From the NCBI GenBank assembly GCA_051453625.1, contig JBOZIK010000001.1, positions 196,034,993 to 196,098,992 on the forward strand: a stretch of DNA of 64,000 nt. Direction: 5' to 3'. Origin of the DNA: Welwitschia mirabilis. Lineage: Eukaryota; Gnetophyta; Gnetopsida; Welwitschiales. Below, in pieces: positions 1 to 12,500 of this stretch. The translations under genes were made by a program, and so were the position numbers. Under the pieces are notes generated by a model. It had not been told where the DNA came from. It saw nothing but the letters and a program-made list of their open reading frames with translations, and did not search any database. Numbering within the stretch: the first letter of the stretch is position 1; each line of letters opens with the position of its first letter.

Positions 1-1588
1 AAAAAAAAGGTTGTCGTCCACCTTGTTGTGGGGATGACATAGGAGATGAAAATTATTTTAGAGCTACTTTAGATACCAAACCAAAAAAAAAATCATAGAC
101 AGAAAATAAACTAAAAGATATGTATTGTCTTTCTCAATGTTGTGTGAATAACATAGAGGATGATAGACTGTTATTATAGTACTGAAAAATCAAAAAATGC
201 AAACCAAAAACCTATAATTCTTAAATAAAAATACAATGTTACTATAAATAAATATTTGAATTGCAATTCAATTTACTCACCTGAGCAATGACAATCCTCA
301 TGCTCCTCAACATCCTTCCCTGACAATAGTGCCAAGATGTTACAGTGTGTAATTTTGCAACTTTTCATCCTTTATCGAATCTTGTTAATCACAAATTTAT
401 ATGTTGCAAATATGACATACTAGTATAGATAAAAGTAACCCAAATCTCATAAAAATATTGAAGGTAAACAAGACAAGACGGAGAATTGATTTTCAAAGAA
501 AATACTATACCCTAAACTTAAGAATGATGTAGGAAAATAAATGTGCAATGCAATGTAAACGCACGTAATCTAGATGACACCTATCCGATTACCGAATTGA
601 CTTGTCATGAAGATTGATCTTGTATAACCTAAATCAATCAGGGAGACTATCACTAACCAAGATCAACTTAGGATATCAAGTAATTTATGTAAAATGTAAT
701 GCAAAATGCTTCTAAACTACTATCATCAACCTTAACAAAGGTTACCCTTAAGACCTATATCATTAATGAGACTATCACTGAATTAAGAATAACATAAACC
801 ATAAGGGATATTAAATTTAAAAAAGAAATAAAGTTTGTATTATAAATCAAACCAGCATCTGGGTTACAAAAAATATCTACACCTTAATGGAGGATGCTTA
901 GCTTAACACCAAGAAAACATCTTTCTAGAACTACATAAGATGGATCTCCCACTCTTTAATCTCCTATCATGGGAATTTACAATGTATCAAAGGTGATAGG
1001 AGAATTGAAGGATGATTCTATTTATCAAGAAAAGAAGGGAATGACTATCACTCAAGATGTGTTAAAAAATGCATTCAATTCAAAGAAAGAAAATAATAAA
1101 ACAAATGAAAGTCGGCTAGTTGTTTTAGTGTCCTCTTGACTATCGTGGGGATAACACTTAGGAAGATTATACATGAGTCATAATTTGTCATCTCTTATGT
1201 CATGGGGATGACATTTGGATTTATTCCTTTAGAAAAGAGGACTTCATTAGTTCTAGCTCTAGTTCACGTTAGCATCCCATTTGGCTTGTATAGTGCTATC
1301 ATCTTATCTGTCATGGGGATGATATATCTTTTCAACTCAAGAGAAGTTAGCCTATAGCATTATTAATCTTCTTACAAACCATTAAGCATCAAAATATGCT
1401 TGAAATGCCTCTAAGCATGCCAATAATGTGTTTTTATGATCATTCATCAACTCTCCATAATTCTCAAAACTGCATCTAAACCTATATAAATCTCTTGTAA
1501 AATAGATCATAGTACCCCATCAAATACATACAATTTGGCATTGCATTAATCCACTATAGTTGCCTAAAAACAAACATATTAATGTCCT
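1..1588 (-). repeat. LTR-like repeat of gypsy family A, copy 1 (left side)
   Basis: This non-coding stretch shares a collinear series of short blocks with 55930-56800: a GCAATGCAATGTAA block near 545, a 'gatggatct' block near 940, an 'aggatgatt' block near 1010 and CCTATATAAATC near 1480. Both copies lie immediately left of minus-strand gypsy protease/gag remnants, which is where the 3' LTR of a minus-strand element belongs. I could not fix either LTR terminus; the left one may lie outside the window and the right one may fall in the N run. It contains several hairpin units such as TGTCATGGGGATGACA. Assignment as an LTR is inference from position and repetition. Confidence 0.5.
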
Positions 1589-1718
1589 NNNNNNNNNNNN
1601 NNNNNNNNNNNNNNNNNNNNNNNNNNNNNNNNNNNNNNNNNNNNNNNNNNNNNNNNNNNNNNNNNNNNNNNNNNNNNNNNNNNNNNNNNNNNNNNNNNNN
1701 NNNNNNNNNNNNNNNNNN
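1589..1718. other. Assembly gap (130 N)
   Basis: Run of N. It lies between the LTR-like repeat and the family A internal region, so the LTR/internal boundary cannot be read. Confidence 0.99.
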
Positions 1719-2149
1719 AATGCATTCTATTAGCAATAATATAAATAATGATAGCATAAATTAATTTAATAATTTACTCTTTTATTAATTATCAAAGAGT
1801 TGAGTCTAGTATTCATTGTGATTGTCTTATTAACTTAGTGTTTTCCTTTAAGAAGATTTATGTCAAACAATGTCAGAAGGAATTCCATATAAATCCTTGT
1901 AATCCATGTAAAATATTAAACCTTTTTTTTAATACATAAATAAATTAAGCTTCTTCAATTTAAGATAAAGTTAATAGTATAATCAAAGCTTTCTAGGATT
2001 ACTATGGAAAAAGATATACTTAAGGATTCTAGGTAGTACTTTTAATGTTGACTGATGTGTTGAAAGCTTAACTCCTCATTTTGAAATAAGTAATGAGGTT
2101 ATTCTAGGATTTGACTTCTTTTAATTTTATAAATGGGTGCTTGACATTT

Positions 2150-3050
2150 TTAAAAAGTAAGCAAATTCTCTTTTAGTAAATTTTCATCTAGTTGGCATGG
2201 ATTGGAAGAGTCTAAATGTGATTGAATCAATAAGTCATCACCACTATTACAATAAGTTATCACCACTATTATGGAAAGAATAAATATCCTTGAAATGGAT
2301 TAAATTAGATTTTATTCAAAAGTTAGAGTTGAAATTAATTGAAAATACTTTGCAATCAAATCCATTACATCAAATTCTTCATTTGTTACTTCACAAATTT
2401 TAGTTACATCAAAAACTGTAATATTGAATTTTTAATTTGTGAAAGATAAGATCATCATTTTTATTCTAGTGTTAATTATGCAAGGGGTTGTGGTATAGAA
2501 AGATCTTCTTAAGGTCAAGGGATATCTACCTTAATTTGCTAGCTAAAGGATAACAAAGTTATCTAGATAGAATCCTTTGTCAATTCGAAGCATAAGGTCC
2601 TTGATGATTCCTATTAGTATAGTATTTGAAGCATTAGCTAATTCAAGGATTATGTTAGTAGGTTGAATTCTTTCTTCTAATTATAATAATTTGGTAATAA
2701 TGACATTAAAACTTGTACCTTGATTAATGAAACATTTTCTTACATTTTTACTTCATTTTAAAATCACACTTATGATAGTAGATATTAGATCCTTATATGT
2801 GGTTGCTTTGTTGGCTTGGAAAAATGCTATGATGTGGGTCATAAATACTTTTCTTGACATAGTTTAATTGTTTTTTTATAATAATTAAGTATCTCCAAAA
2901 TTTAACATATTAGTTGCTATTTTAAAGGATCTAATCAAGGGATAAATTAATATTAATTCCTTCATTATTTCTCTTAGTCATTCATCATACACTAAACTTG
3001 GTTTCAAACATTTCACACAAGTCATTGGTTCTTCATTAACTTTTCTCCTA
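2150..3050 (-). pseudogene. Gypsy family A (copy 1) protease and adjoining linker, broken
   Basis: On the minus strand near 2580-2700, broken frames give an INQGTSFN-like active-site region followed by ERIQPTNIILELANAS, the aspartic-protease signature of Ty3/gypsy Athila/Tat elements. Near 2430-2560 the frame continues with GRYPL and a FDVTKICEVTNEEFDVM stretch that matches the same part of copy 2 (58847-59296). The residue at the usual catalytic Asp is Asn, as in copy 2. Several stops and frameshifts make it non-coding. Beyond the protease, towards 1720, I do not find RT, RNase H or integrase; the sequence falls apart after the protease-RT spacer. Confidence 0.6.
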
Positions 3051-3399
3051 CCACTCTTTAAGATGCAGAAGGAATGGTTTGGTACAAGTAATGTATATAG
3101 TTACTTTCTCAACATCATCTTCATTCTACTTCTTATTTGAGTTGGTGAGATTTTTAGAACTAGTATCTTTTCCTCATATCTTTTCCTTTTCTAATTACCA
3201 CCTTGTAATCCTTCACATTGACTTTGTTTGCATAAGGGTAAGAAGAAATTCTTTCTTATTTCCATTGATTACATATAGTGATTTATTGCAAGATTCCTAA
3301 CATCTTTTTCATATTTTTATTAGATCCTTGAGTTTACTAAACAAGACTATTTAAAGTTAACTTTTATGAGTTTTATTAGGATTATGTCTTGAATAATAT

Positions 3400-4322
3400 G
3401 AACTTGGATTATTAAAAGAAAATATAGGGACATTATGACTAAAGGATCAGAATCAAGAGTTAAAGACCTTCTTGAAGTATTCTATAGGTGATGAGTTTGT
3501 TTGAGCATTAAAATAAAAATACTTTCTCAAAAATGAATTACAAATGGAAAGAGATGGATAGTGTTTAGTTTTGTGGTCATCATACTTACAAAGATAATAA
3601 GAAGTAACATGATGTCTAGAGGTCGAAGTTTTCTCATTTTATTTTATGACCTTTAAATTATTTAGGTTTGAAGACTCTTCTTTCATATTTAAATTAAAGA
3701 AGTTAATGAGGAATGATACCTCTTAAGTAAATATAAAATTTTAAGGTTGAGGTTCTAATTCTTTGAATTCTTCTTTTATATAAATTCATTCACGTGCTTC
3801 TTCAACCCTTGTATTATTTAGATTATCATATATATCTCAATGAAGGCTATATACATATTATCCTATGAACTAGTACTACGATTCAATAAGAACTTAAATC
3901 ATACTTTTCATTTTTATTTTGAGGATTGGTAGAAATACCTTTAGAAATATCCTATTGGTTATATCTTCTTCCATGTTTTGGAGAAGTTGTTCAATTTCAA
4001 TAATATGGCTATAAGGATCTTCATTGTCATGCTCATAAAGTATTCAATACATAAAGAGATTGTAAATTTAAACACCCTTATAACTTGGTAAATGAATAGG
4101 GTTATTGGTCCTATTTTTTATATTCAACAATAAGTCTTTTAATGAATCATTAAGTGTATTTGAACTATTGGATATATTTGAAGTTCTTGTTATGTTCTTC
4201 AAAGGGGTATTTTTTTGGGTGAGAAGATGAAATTGAAGAATGAGTTTTATTTTTAGTAAATGTTGGTGAATTAGGCAAAGGAGAAAATTAATTACTATCA
4301 TGTAGTTCTTTAAATTCAACAT
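3400..4322 (-). pseudogene. Gypsy family A (copy 1) gag remnant
   Basis: An open minus-strand stretch (4068-4322, 84 codons) and its frameshifted continuation encode DNEDPYSHIIEIEQLLQNM near 3980-4040, typical of a retrotransposon gag core, and a possible degenerate knuckle-like CKYDDHKTKHYPSL near 3560. Gag forms the virus-like particle in LTR retrotransposons. It lies upstream of the family A protease on the same strand, in the expected gag-protease order. Stops and frameshifts are frequent. The exact family is uncertain. Confidence 0.5.
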
Positions 4323-4803
4323 AAGTGGGTATTATAATGACTCACTAAATGATGGTTTTCATATATATATTCTCTGTGTTAATTTGATTTAGATTCATGG
4401 ATTTATCTATACTTTAACAACCCATCTCTAATGTTCTCTCTCATTAATCTTTGATCATTATTCAACCCACGAGGCCTATGAAGCTATGAAAATGGGGGCT
4501 TTTATAACATTAGATTAAAAAAAGCTAAAAGAGTAAAAACATAAGAGTTCTTATATCCACGAGGCATAAGATGGAGAAGTTCATAAGGACTTAATCACTA
4601 GGATCATATAAGATGAGTTTATTAATGATTAATGAAAAAAAATAAAATGAAAATGTAACTATGAAAGGGTAGAATAATGAAACCAAAGTAGAATTCATAG
4701 ATCATTTCCTTTCATAATTCACTATTTAAATTCACCAAAAGCACAAAAAAAAAAGTGTGAAAACCTGATTTGGTTATAATCTTGGATGAGGATCTTCTTC
4801 TTT
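4323..4803 (-). other. Probable 5' leader of gypsy family A copy 1; nothing else recognised
   Basis: AT-rich sequence upstream (minus sense) of the gag remnant. I see no primer-binding site or LTR boundary. It ends at a 32-bp direct repeat that flanks an assembly gap. Confidence 0.3.
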
Positions 4804-4967
4804 ATAGAAGACCTGCTTGGCTTCCTTCGCAATAANNNNNNNNNNNNNNNNNNNNNNNNNNNNNNNNNNNNNNNNNNNNNNNNNNNNNNNNNNNNNNNNN
4901 NNNNNNNNNNNNNNNNNNNNNNNNNNNNNNNNNNNATAGAAGACCTGCTTGGCTTCCTTTGCAATAA
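4804..4967. repeat. 32-bp direct repeat flanking a 100-N gap
   Basis: The 32 bases at 4804-4835 and 4936-4967 are identical except for one C/T difference (cttccttCgc versus cttccttTgc). They abut the two edges of the N run exactly. This is either a real tandem duplication that stopped the assembler or a false overlap left at a scaffold join. The uniform 100-N length suggests a placeholder gap. Confidence 0.9.
4836..4935. other. Assembly gap (100 N)
   Basis: Run of exactly 100 N, a common placeholder length for a gap of unknown size. Confidence 0.99.
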
Positions 4968-5107
4968 TGTCAAAATGTAATGGAATTGTTTTGTAAACCA
5001 TTTAATCATGCATTTCAGATCATTAAACAATATTAAAAATCATAACAAGAGAAAACAAGATGTTATAATATAGAATAATACTTGAATGAAAGTGATTATA
5101 AGAGATA

Positions 5108-5180
5108 GAGATGTATGTATGCATGTGTGTGTGAGAGTATGAGGGAGGTAGGGTGGGAGGGAGCAGGAGAGAGAGGGATA
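5108..5180 (+). repeat. Purine/G-rich low-complexity patch with a G-quadruplex motif
   Basis: A GATA/ATGT/GTGT simple repeat grades into a purine-rich run. Four GGG runs lie at 5143-5145, 5151-5153, 5155-5157 and 5159-5161, with loops of 5, 1 and 1 bases, satisfying the usual G3+N1-7 quadruplex rule. Confidence 0.8.
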
Positions 5181-5589
5181 AAAAAGGGTTAAATTACAAA
5201 TTAAAAGGAAAAAGATGTATCTATTCTAACAATACAAGGCACTATAAATATCTAGTTGTATTTCACCCATCTAATCTCAAATTATGTATTAATCTTCACA
5301 TTAATATTTGAAACATCAATTTATTATAAAGGTTAGCTCATAATTTAAGAAAAAAATAACATTTTTTATTAAGTTAAATACTAAAATACAAAAGTTACAT
5401 TGAGGGCTTGGATATAAGAGTCTTATCCTAATTAATAAGATGAGGTAAAGGACCTAGTTCCAAGTCTTTCCTAGTGACTTGCTCTTTCTTACTCTTTTTA
5501 TCATGTCATTCAAGAAATTAGGGGAAAATAAATTTGACATAGGAAAATCACTTACTAAAATGGATTATGAATTAGTTGGAAGTTGGATG

Positions 5590-5890
5590 AAAAGTTAAGA
5601 TGATTGGTTATAAAACCATCACTATCTCTACTTACATCACTAGGCAACTACAAGTAGCGATACGTTCAGATAATTATAGATGAATGATTTGTTGGATACT
5701 ATTAGTAGATGATAATATGTAACAAAAGATTTAGTAATAATGTATGATTGTTATATTGTCATTGGCCTATCAGATATTATCACACTTGCAAAATAAGTTG
5801 TTACTAAGTACTATTACTAGGCAATGATCTTACATGCAAGATTATCATTGCTTACATCACTAGATGATGATCTTGTAAGATACTCATTTC
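5590..5890. repeat. Repeat with quasi-palindromic units
   Basis: Related words (CTTACATCACTAG, ACTAGGCAA, GATGATCTTGTAAG) recur in alternating orientation. The segment at 5822-5850 is an imperfect hairpin: CAATGATCTT pairs with AAGATTATCATTG around a 6-base loop. It may be part of an old LTR, but I found no partner copy. Confidence 0.4.
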
Positions 5891-7079
5891 TTTGTAATTA
5901 TATACTTTAATTATATTAAAGTCTTTAATATATTTCATAACAAGGCCTATAACCTTATTCAAACTTAATTTTCAATTGTTAACCTTCATAGGTCTTATTT
6001 TGAGTGTCTATTAGGTAAACATGCTCTATCCCTCCTTTTGTGTTTCTTCCTCTTTAAAATATGTCTAAATGGATGTTTTATTTCTGTTAGCATTAGCAAC
6101 AATCCAAATAAACTTGATTATTTTTAAATGATAGGAAACATCCTTTTTTCTTAAGATGTGAATAAAATTTTTTATTAAATTTATGGGTTAACTAAGGTTA
6201 ACAGTCTTTAGTGAAATAAAATGGAGGCCCTTTAGTTTGGAAATATCACTAGATTATATGAAATAGTAATCAACAAGCTCATCACCAAGTTTCTAAAGGG
6301 GCAAAATCATGGTCCTATTAATGTGGACACTTTTCATTCTTAGTATTACTTGAGGGAAGATATTAAAAACCTCCCTTTATTTAAGACAACTTAAAGGAAA
6401 ATTTTTCTCTTCTTGGGAAATAACATGATATCACACTAAAGTGACACTTATTAACTCTATTTTAATATGATAAAAAGAAAAGTATTTTCCATGGCCACTC
6501 TAAGTCACCTTTAAAAAATAACAATACTTTAGAGGGCATAAATAAACAATGGTATGTGGGAGCTTTAAAAAATAATTCTATTTCTAAAATGCCATATTTT
6601 GAAATGCTAGTTACCTAACCTCTAAAGTCATCAAAGCATCAATGTCCCTTCTAAAAGTCTCATTCAAATTAAGTGCCTCTTAAAATAACTTACTTCAAGT
6701 ATATTGAAGGAATAAGTGATAAAAATTTTCATTAGTTCATTAACATGATGGCTACTTGAATAGGGAATTTATTCCTTTTTTGACTAAGTGGTCTTTATTT
6801 AGGATTCTCTTTCTTAATAATAGCTAAACCAACATCTTGATTTTTCTTATCAAGAACTCAAAGGAGTATTGTCGGCTGCTCCCCTCCCCTACATACCCTA
6901 TCCTACATAACAAATGTGTGCGAGGCTTGGGAATCCAGTGGGTAGCCAAAGGAATTCATGGATAGGACATCACTTTCTATTGTACTTCTAAAGCAAAGTT
7001 TCACTCTTTTTACTATTGTACTTCTCGAGCAAAATGACCTTAGATAAATCAATAGTATATGATCTAAATTGATCTAACT
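5891..7079. other. No recognisable gene
   Basis: AT-rich sequence with stops in all frames. Around 6965-7035 the phrase 'attgtacttct..agcaaa' occurs twice about 50 bp apart. No domain seen. Confidence 0.5.
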
Positions 7080-7745
7080 ACCTTTAAGATTACATAGGTA
7101 ACATCATAGAATTGAATTCCCTATGTCTAAGATATAAGGGATATAAACCCATTATTGAGAAAATTTTTATAGTTTGAAGATCGTCTTAGCTAGTCCTACT
7201 AATATGCAATCTTCAACTTTTTCACTAAAAGAGTTGGATGTTACAATGTTTTCTTATTTAGTTAGATGAATTATACTTTTCTCTTTTTCTTTTAATAAAA
7301 TAAATTCCTTAATAGGGTGCAATAATAAAGCATGTATACTTAACAATAGCATTAGCATAAGATCTAGATAAAATTTATTTAGCTTTTGTAGGTACTGATT
7401 ACACTATATAGTGCACCTATTTTAGACTTTTTTAAATAATAGAAACCAACCTTTAATCCTTCCTTATCTATGTGTGAAAGAACCTAGATAAGTATCTTGG
7501 ATTGGTCCCTATTTAGTCTTCCCAGATTTGATGACAATGCTTCTAGCCCTAGTGATCTTATTCACAAAAGAAATCTTAGACTTGTCCTAATTAATTCTAG
7601 TAGCTTTGTTGAACTAATTCATATTCATTTTTATAAAAGAATATTTTAGGGACTATCTATAGCATTAATCATAGTATCATCAACATAGTTATTATTAATA
7701 AATCTTTATTGTCCTATCTTTATGATTTTGTTATAATTGACTTGA
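7080..7745 (-). pseudogene. LINE reverse-transcriptase fragment
   Basis: Minus-strand frames give NNYVDDTMINAIDSP at about 7640-7700, with the YVDD catalytic box at 7673-7687. A frame change is followed by an RIN*DKSKISFVN stretch, where L1-type plant LINE reverse transcriptases have the conserved ...IN..KS segment. Downstream, minus-strand frames near 7150-7230 (EKVEDCILVGLAK) fit the next RT/thumb region. Only the middle of the RT is visible and it carries several stops. A gypsy RT is less likely because the IN..KS segment fits LINEs. Confidence 0.5.
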
Positions 7746-7789
7746 ATCATTTTTTAAAGTATTTAATTGTAAGAAATATTGTAATACTC

Positions 7790-9535
7790 AAACATATAAG
7801 AAGATTCAGCTAAATACTACTGCTGAAATTATTATGGAATATATGAAGATAACCAAAGTATATAAGTTATATGAAACCACGATATATAAAGATATATTTT
7901 TATGGGATGTAAGTTTCATTACAAAAGAAACATGTGAAGAATCAAGTTACACTTAAATGGAAGACTTGATATATATTGATGATAGTTTATAAGAAAAAGA
8001 TGTGGGAGAAAAATTAGTTTATGAGATGAATGAAGACTATGATGAATTCTTACTATAAAAAACAATTATAAATGCACTAGGTTGGTGTAATGAAAATCTT
8101 ATAGATAGGTGTAGAAGGAAAATATCCTCTATAGAAGTCACACTCAATGAAGCAGTAGTACTTGAAAGCTAGAAAATTAATAAAGCACATGTGATGACCT
8201 AAGCTACTAGAATGAGATTACAAGAATATATTTAATTGAAAAAAACTAGAATTCATGTGCATTATGATGACTATGACTCTAAGATGGTAGAGCATGCATA
8301 GCAAAATCACCTCACTAAAAAGTAATCATGGATAAAACATATGACATAATGATTAAACAAGCAATGTTGGAAGTGGTGCCTAAACCCAAAGACTACAAAA
8401 ATGTAGTGGGTTAAAAGTGCTATTTTACTTAAAATATCAATTTAAATATAATGCTATTTAAGTGCAAGGCATTTTTTTAAAAATATATAGTTAGAAATTG
8501 GTGTTAATTACATTGAAACATTTTAACGTAGTACAAGAATGAAAACTTTTTAGGTGATAATGCATTTGGATACATAGTGATAATGTGTTTGGCTACATGA
8601 CATAACTAGAAAATATACCAAATAGATATAAAATTATCATTTTAATATGGAAAACTAAATGAAATCTACATGAAATTCCCTTAACTTTATAATAGATCTC
8701 TAGAGTTTGTGTGTAAACTTGAGAAGCCTATATTTGGATGTAAACATGTACCAAGAGTATGAGATCTTAAGATAAAATATTTATGAATAATTTAATAATT
8801 TAAAAAATTTCCATTAGATGCAAATTTGTTTATGAGATTCCATGATGATAATATTTACTTAATAGTTTCTTTCCATGTGGGTAATTTATTATTAATAGGT
8901 TTGGGTATTACACATGTATAAGAATTTAAGAAGTAGCTAACATGTAAGATGTTTAATATAAATCTTGTACATTATTATTTACAAATTAAGATCATGTATC
9001 TAATCCTATTCAAAAGATGTTTGATCCAACCAAAATACTTATGGTTAACTTATAATAGATAACTAGAAGATCCCATCTAAGATACGTGTTTTTCCTGGGA
9101 AAATAACCACTATTGTTTAAAAGAAGTAGATAAGACCATGTATCATAATCCTACATGAAATCTAAGTAAAAATATGTGCACAAGGTAATTATAGAATCTC
9201 TATGATTTAAGCATTTCCTAGAGGAATTCAACATCATAGGTATCTCTCTTTCTGTCATAGTATATAATGTCAATAACGCTATTATCTATGATTTAAAGAA
9301 TCTTGGACATTGTAAAAGAACTAAACGTATAGATAAGAAGTTAAATGTCATAAGGAAAGATGCAAAAAATAGAATAATTAATGTAAGATATATATCAATT
9401 AAAGATAACATAATAAATGGTTCTACAAAGCCACCTATCTATCAAAAGTTTTTCAAATATTGTAAAAGACTAAATCTATATCACTAGGAGATATCATAAA
9501 AGAGGATTAAGATGGAGTGCTAGAATAATAATCCT
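7790..9535 (+). pseudogene. Copia-1: RT-RNase H part of a Ty1/copia pol gene
   Basis: The plus strand reads in order: a YKLYETTIYKDIFLWDVSF region like the integrase-RT linker (about 7860); VVPKPKDYKNVVG, the start of copia RT (about 8375); NLFMRFHDDNIYLIVSFHV (about 8825); then an RNase H C-terminal stretch with KRTKRIDKKLNVIRKDAKN and VRYISIKDNIINGSTKP (9310-9440), the typical copia pol end. At 8874-8885, where the catalytic YVDD box should be, the sequence reads HVGN, so both catalytic Asp residues are lost. gag, protease and most of integrase are absent; the 5' side abuts a LINE fragment. No LTR was identified. Confidence 0.75.
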
Positions 9536-12500
9536 ATTATGGTATTTAATTATCAATTAACCTATTTTTTATACATTAGTTATATCTTTATAGTTGTATG
9601 TTAATATATTTATATGTTGAAAAGGTTTGCTAGACCTCAATAACAATTTGATATTAACCTTTAAAGGCATATAAAATACATAATAAGTTTAATATTAGAA
9701 ATCCTATGATAAAGATATAAATAAAATGCAATAAAAAAGATAACTTATTATTACAAGGAAACATACCATTATTGAGGGAGAGGGGTGTCAGACCCTAAAA
9801 AAGTCTTATTACTAGTAAAAGAATTAATTTTACAACATTAAAAGGAAAAAAGTAGGTAATAAATAAAAATGAATAAAAGTAGCTAAATTGTTGAAACATA
9901 GAAGAAAAATCAATATGAAAGGAGAAAAAAATTAAAGCAAGGTAGGAATATGCCAAATATAATTTCAAGGAAACCAAAGCATGAGTAATTACTTTAAAGA
10001 ATCCACTTGCAATTTATAATTTATTACATGGACATGAATATGAAAATATACTACTCCAAAAATATTGCATTTTTTCATAAATCCAAAAAAGGGAAGTAAA
10101 GACATTTGCTTTCCTAAAGTATAAATCACATCTTCTCTTCTATATGAAATAAAGAATGCATGGTCTAATGATGTTCCATAAAAAATGCTAAGCTTAATAT
10201 AATTTCTAGTTAATTACTAAAAGCATAAGGTCAAAATTTAGGGGAATATAAGGAAGAATAAGATAGGACCATTTCCATGTACTTTTGGTATATGGATATT
10301 AAACAAAAACATGTAGAAAGTATTTTCTTGATTATAAAATAGACAATATGAATTAAAACTCTCAAATGTTACAAGTAATTATTAATAGAAAGAGCTTAAA
10401 AAATTAGATACCAAAGAAAGTGCTTAATCTTAAAAAGGTTAGAAGCTTTCAAATCATTCTTAAAGTAGAAATCTAAGGAGAGGATGTGTGTTGCATATGT
10501 AATCTATGGTTATGAATAGCTCTTATTTTATGAGCATTGAATAAAAAGGTGTAGTATTTGCTTAAGGAATATAAAAGAATAGGGATGTGATCTACCTAAT
10601 AAATATCCTCTATATGTAGCCAATCATTATCTAAGATATGACAAGCATGAAGCAAAAATTGTTGAAGCTTATAAAAGATTGTCAAAGACCACCAAAATTC
10701 CCATAAGTATATTGGAAATCCAATAAGCTGATCCAATCATTTCCTATGCATGAATTTTCTAAAGAAGCTAATTCTTTATTAAATCATCTTGCAACTAGCT
10801 TAGGATTTGTAATTTCTAAAGTAGAAGGAATAATAGGTAACTACTAAGGAAAAATATATTGAAGAAGAACTATAGGAATTTCCATATATGTTTAAGAAAC
10901 AAAATAATGAAATGTTTTCTAAGCATTCCAAACATTTTTAAAAACATGTGTACCTTACATGCTCATCTAATATGGAGGAAAAAAATCAAGTAATTAGATT
11001 TATATTTTTCTATATTTGATAGTTCTTAGAAAATAAATTCTTAAGCCTAAGGAACAATAATGTAGAAACTGGAGGAGCAGAAGTGAATCTTTAAAAAATG
11101 CTTTTAGTAGCTAAACTAACTTCTTGAGAATAAAAATTAATGAAACCTGAACCGTCCCTTTCTTTAGAGAAGACCAAACATACTAGTGGAAGAAGAAAAA
11201 ATAACTCAATACAACTATTACAGAGGACCCAAACTAGAAGAACACATTTGTAGTTTAACAAGAAGAAACCAAAATAGTAGTCCCTTTATGCCCTTCAGGA
11301 TGAGAAGTAGCAAAAATCTTAGGAGCTATACACTAGTCATAAGAGAAAAATTACAAATATAAAGCTATAATATTAATCTCTTAAAGGTTAAAAAAAAAAA
11401 AATGGGGGGTAAATATCTAAAGGGAGATAAATCCTAGAGAGATAATCCACAGAGAACTTTCATTATAGCTTATTATTAAAGCTACAAAAATTTCAAGAGA
11501 ATATTTAATAAGCTAAACATGGGGGATAATGTCTCCATAAATGTTAAGAAAGATAGCTATACCAACATTCATACCTTTAAAAGTAACTGGATTTAAAATA
11601 ACATACTCCAAAGAAGTTTAATGAGGGGCTATAGAAGAAGAAATAGCATAAGGCTTGATATGTTTATATTTTTTTAACTTGTGATCAAAATAAAAATTCC
11701 TCATCTAGAAGTAATTAATTATTAAAAGAAGAGGAGATCCTATTTAAGGAAAAAGTAATAAGGTACGAAAGATTCTTTGGATGTACCTTTGAAAACCTCA
11801 TTCTTAGATTTTGCAACCTAATAAGTTTTCATAGGTTTTGAAGAAGATTTAAAAATATGTGGTAATGGATCTAATATGGTTTTTTATTACTTTGCCAAAA
11901 GATAAACTTGTTGGATATAATAATTAAGGTAGCTATAATGAGAGATGTGATGATCATTATGATGATAATACACACATGAATTGGGAAAATTATAGTAATT
12001 AATCTTTTAAGTAAAAATATAATCCTTATTACTTAGAGTTCAAAGTATGATTATGCTCTGCTAAAGTAACCTCTACAAAATAATGTATCTTATGAATATT
12101 ATTAAAGGCAAAAATATATTCATAAATGATAAGACTGATGTAACCAAATGTTTTACATTCAAAAGGCTAAAAAAATAAGTGGAAGATTTGGAAGTTCAAT
12201 ATAGCATGGAATTTAAACATAAGGTACATGAAAATCAAATTTTCATTCACATGTTATTAAGGTTACTAAGGTAGTTAAAAAATGCAAAGATTTTATGCTT
12301 TATAGACCATTTTAGAACTAGAAAGTTATATCAAAATAAATCTCTTAATGAAATATTGGAAATGGGAAACTTCAAGATCATGAGTAATAAGAATATGTTT
12401 AATACGCATAGAAATCAAAACATGATATGGGCCGAAGCCAATAATCTAAAGAAAGGGGAAAAAATTTGTGAAGCAATAATTTTGGATGTCTTTTTCAAAA

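Noticed and set aside
1554-1764. Open frames on both strands across 1554-1764
   Set aside because: Created by the N run at 1589-1718.
3079-3300. 73-codon plus-strand ORF
   Set aside because: Antisense to the gypsy family A internal region; hydrophobic by composition.
4722-5030. Open frames around the gap, such as the minus-strand 102-codon frame
   Set aside because: The open length comes from the N run and from the flanking duplicate; the readable residues match nothing.
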